Assembly (NCBI GenBank): GCA_963742865.1
Contig: CAVUNW010000047.1
Span: 1-64,000 of the forward strand
Source: Bog-532 sp963742865
GTDB taxonomy: Bacteria; Actinomycetota; Actinomycetes; Streptosporangiales; Streptosporangiaceae
Direction of reading: 5' to 3'
DNA length: 64,000 nucleotides
Under the pieces are notes generated by a model that did no database searches, had not been told where the DNA came from, and saw nothing but the letters and a program-made list of their open reading frames with translations. Positions 62,884-64,000 of this stretch are shown piece by piece (within the stretch, counting starts at the first letter, position 1; every line of letters begins with the position of its first letter). The translations under genes and the position numbers were made by a program.

Positions 62884-64000
62884 TCATCCTTCACTGGTGG
62901 CCCCGGCCAGGGCGCCCGGCCGGCTAGGCCATGGCTGGAGCTTATGGGCGCGGCGTATCTCATCGATGATGCCGCCGATGATGGCGGTAATGTCGAAATC
63001 CTTCGGGGTGAAGACGGCGGCGACGCCCTGGGCGCGGAGGGCCTGCGCGTCGGCCGGCGGGATGATCCCGCCGGCCACCACCGGGATGTCCCCGGCGCCG
63101 GCCTGGCGCAGCCTGTGCAGCACGTCGGGTACCAGTTCGGCGTGCCCGCCGGACAGGATGGACAGCCCCACGCAGTGCACGTCCTCGGCGACCGCGGCCG
63201 CCACGATCTGCTCCGGGGTGAGCCGGATGCCCTGGTAGATCACCTCGAACCCGGCGTCGCGGGCCCGCACGGCGATCTGCTCAACGCCGTTGGAGTGGCC
63301 GTCCAGGCCGGGCTTGCCCAGCAGCAAGCGCAGCCGGCCCGCCCCGATCTGTCCGGCCGTCTTGGCGGCCGCCTCGCGGACCGCGGCCATGTCCGCGGCC
63401 ATGCCGGCGTCTCGCCGCCCGCGTTGTTCCCGGCGGCCACCGTCACCGGGGCGCCGCTGATCCCGGTGGGGGCCCGGTACTCCCCGAAGATCTCCCGCAG
63501 CGCGAGCGACCATTCGCCGGTGGTCACCCCGGCCCGGGCGCAGGCCAGGGTGGCGGTCATCAGGTTGACGTCCGCGCGGGCCGCGTCGGCCCGGAGGAGG
63601 GCGAGCGCAGCGTGGACCGCTGTCTCGTCCCGCCGGGCGCGCCACGCCCGCCAGGCCGGCCAGCACTGCCTGCTCGTAGGCCGGGTCCACATGGTGGACC
63701 GCGGTGCCGGTGTCCGCGGTGAGCGGGCTGGGCTCGGTGGCGGCGAAGCAATTGACGCCGACCACCTTGTCTTCGCCGGATTCCATCCGGGCCCGCCGGG
63801 CCGCGTGCGAGGCCACCAGCTGGGCCTTCAGGTAGCCGGACTCCACCGCCGGGATCACCCCGCCCATGCCCTGCACGGTGGCGATCTCCGCCTCCGCGCC
63901 CGCCATCAGCCCGGCGGTCTTGGCCTCCACCACCGGCGACCCGGTGAACAGGTCACCGTATTCCAGCAGGTCGGACTCGTACGCGAGGACCTGCTGGATC
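62884..64000 (-). CDS. B12-dependent acyl-CoA mutase, MeaA/ethylmalonyl-CoA mutase type (partial, two shifts)
   Basis: Enters from the right edge: QVLAYESDLLEYGDLFTGSP before VEAKTAGLMAGAEAEIATVQ GMGGVIPAVESGYLKAQLVA. A shift near 63640 gives AALALLRADAARADVNLMTA and GEYRAPTGISGAPVTVAAGN; it returns near 63405 to LLLGKPGLDGHSNGVEQIAV RARDAGFEVIYQGIRLTPEQ, with DGHSNG as the cobalamin-binding DxHxxG, and ends at 62884. The single-chain arrangement (catalytic then B12 domain) and GM.G...A.E.GY fit MeaA-like mutases. Its own start is outside the window. Confidence 0.85.
   Translation of the reverse strand, partial: IQQVLAYESDLLEYGDLFTGSPVVEAKTAGLMAGAEAEIATVQGMGGVIPAVESGYLKAQLVASHAARRARMESGEDKVVGVNCFAATEPSPLTADTGTAVHHVDPAYEQAVLAGLAGVARPAGRDSGPRCARPPPGRRGPRGRQPDDRHPGLRPGRGDHRRMVARAAGDLRGVPGPHRDQRRPGDGGRREQRGRRDAGMAADMAAVREAAAKTAGQIGAGRLRLLLGKPGLDGHSNGVEQIAVRARDAGFEVIYQGIRLTPEQIVAAAVAEDVHCVGLSILSGGHAELVPDVLHRLRQAGAGDIPVVAGGIIPPADAQALRAQGVAAVFTPKDFDITAIIGGIIDEIRRAHKLQPWPSRPGALAGATSEG

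Overview
The window joins two very different kinds of DNA. Positions 1 to about 50.8 kb look like an accessory region of an alphaproteobacterium (Hyphomicrobiales type, possibly a methanotroph or another C1/autotrophic relative). The evidence is a red-type RuBisCO operon, a CIRCE-controlled groESL pair, and many alphaproteobacterial insertion-sequence and plasmid-type gene remnants. Positions from about 50.8 kb to 64 kb have higher GC and read as actinobacterial DNA: a mycofactocin precursor gene, mycofactocin-associated redox genes, and a cluster of ethylmalonyl-CoA-pathway type. The change is abrupt and falls in or just before the mftA-like ORF. The window is therefore either a chimeric contig or a very recent transfer, and this should be settled before any biology is built on it.

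Layout of the left part. 0-2.3 kb: a broken plasmid/ICE-type type IA topoisomerase with a DUF5710-like tail. 2.6-16.8 kb: a graveyard of truncated genes (cyclase, HxlR, methyltransferase, aldehyde dehydrogenase, integrase, nSTAND-like, RecD-like, Do protease, AAA ATPase, GNAT), with a few intact genes (KGG-type stress protein, DUF4242-adenylate cyclase) and one intact IS1595-family element with a perfect target duplication. 16.9-17.6 kb: the 3' end of a group II intron. 17.7-24.5 kb: cbbF-cbbP-cbbT-cbbL-cbbS-cbbX, a Calvin cycle operon on the + strand; cbbT carries an apparent internal deletion. 25.0-26.6 kb: a minus-strand, translationally coupled cassette of a radical SAM/SPASM C-terminus, a 2OG-Fe(II) oxygenase and an HEXXH protein, which looks like RiPP (cyclophane-type) maturation genes cut by an IS6-family remnant. 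27-39.5 kb: histidine phosphatase, GNAT, PhaC-like hydrolase, phosphoribosyltransferase, a second IS1595 copy with an odd duplicated end, and a decayed FAD oxidoreductase. 39.6-44.2 kb: groES-groEL, a small membrane protein, and a GlsB/YeaQ gene cleanly split by an IS1182-family element. 44.3-50.8 kb: hemerythrin, a DUF4062 fragment, IS21 remnants carrying a 140-bp MITE, and three small plasmid/phage-type ORFs.

Layout of the right part. 50.8-60.0 kb (+): an mftA-like precursor, a 22-codon ORF, two FadH/OYE-type oxidoreductases, ETF alpha, FixC, FixX, ETF beta, an ABM-domain protein and an iron-containing alcohol dehydrogenase. Most are joined by 4-bp stop/start overlaps. This fits an electron chain from an alcohol dehydrogenase and OYE enzymes through ETF/FixCX to quinone, with mycofactocin as the likely cofactor; mftB, mftC and mftD are not seen. 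60.1-64.0 kb (-): a B12-dependent acyl-CoA mutase (cut by the window edge), a CitE-type lyase, a MaoC dehydratase and an acyl-CoA dehydrogenase.

Single-base frameshifts interrupt otherwise well-conserved proteins in both halves (cbbT, HEXXH protein, phosphoribosyltransferase, both OYEs, ETF beta, acyl-CoA dehydrogenase, mutase). Many are probably sequencing or consensus errors and not true pseudogenes. Partial genes that abut unrelated partial genes are more likely real rearrangements or assembly joins.
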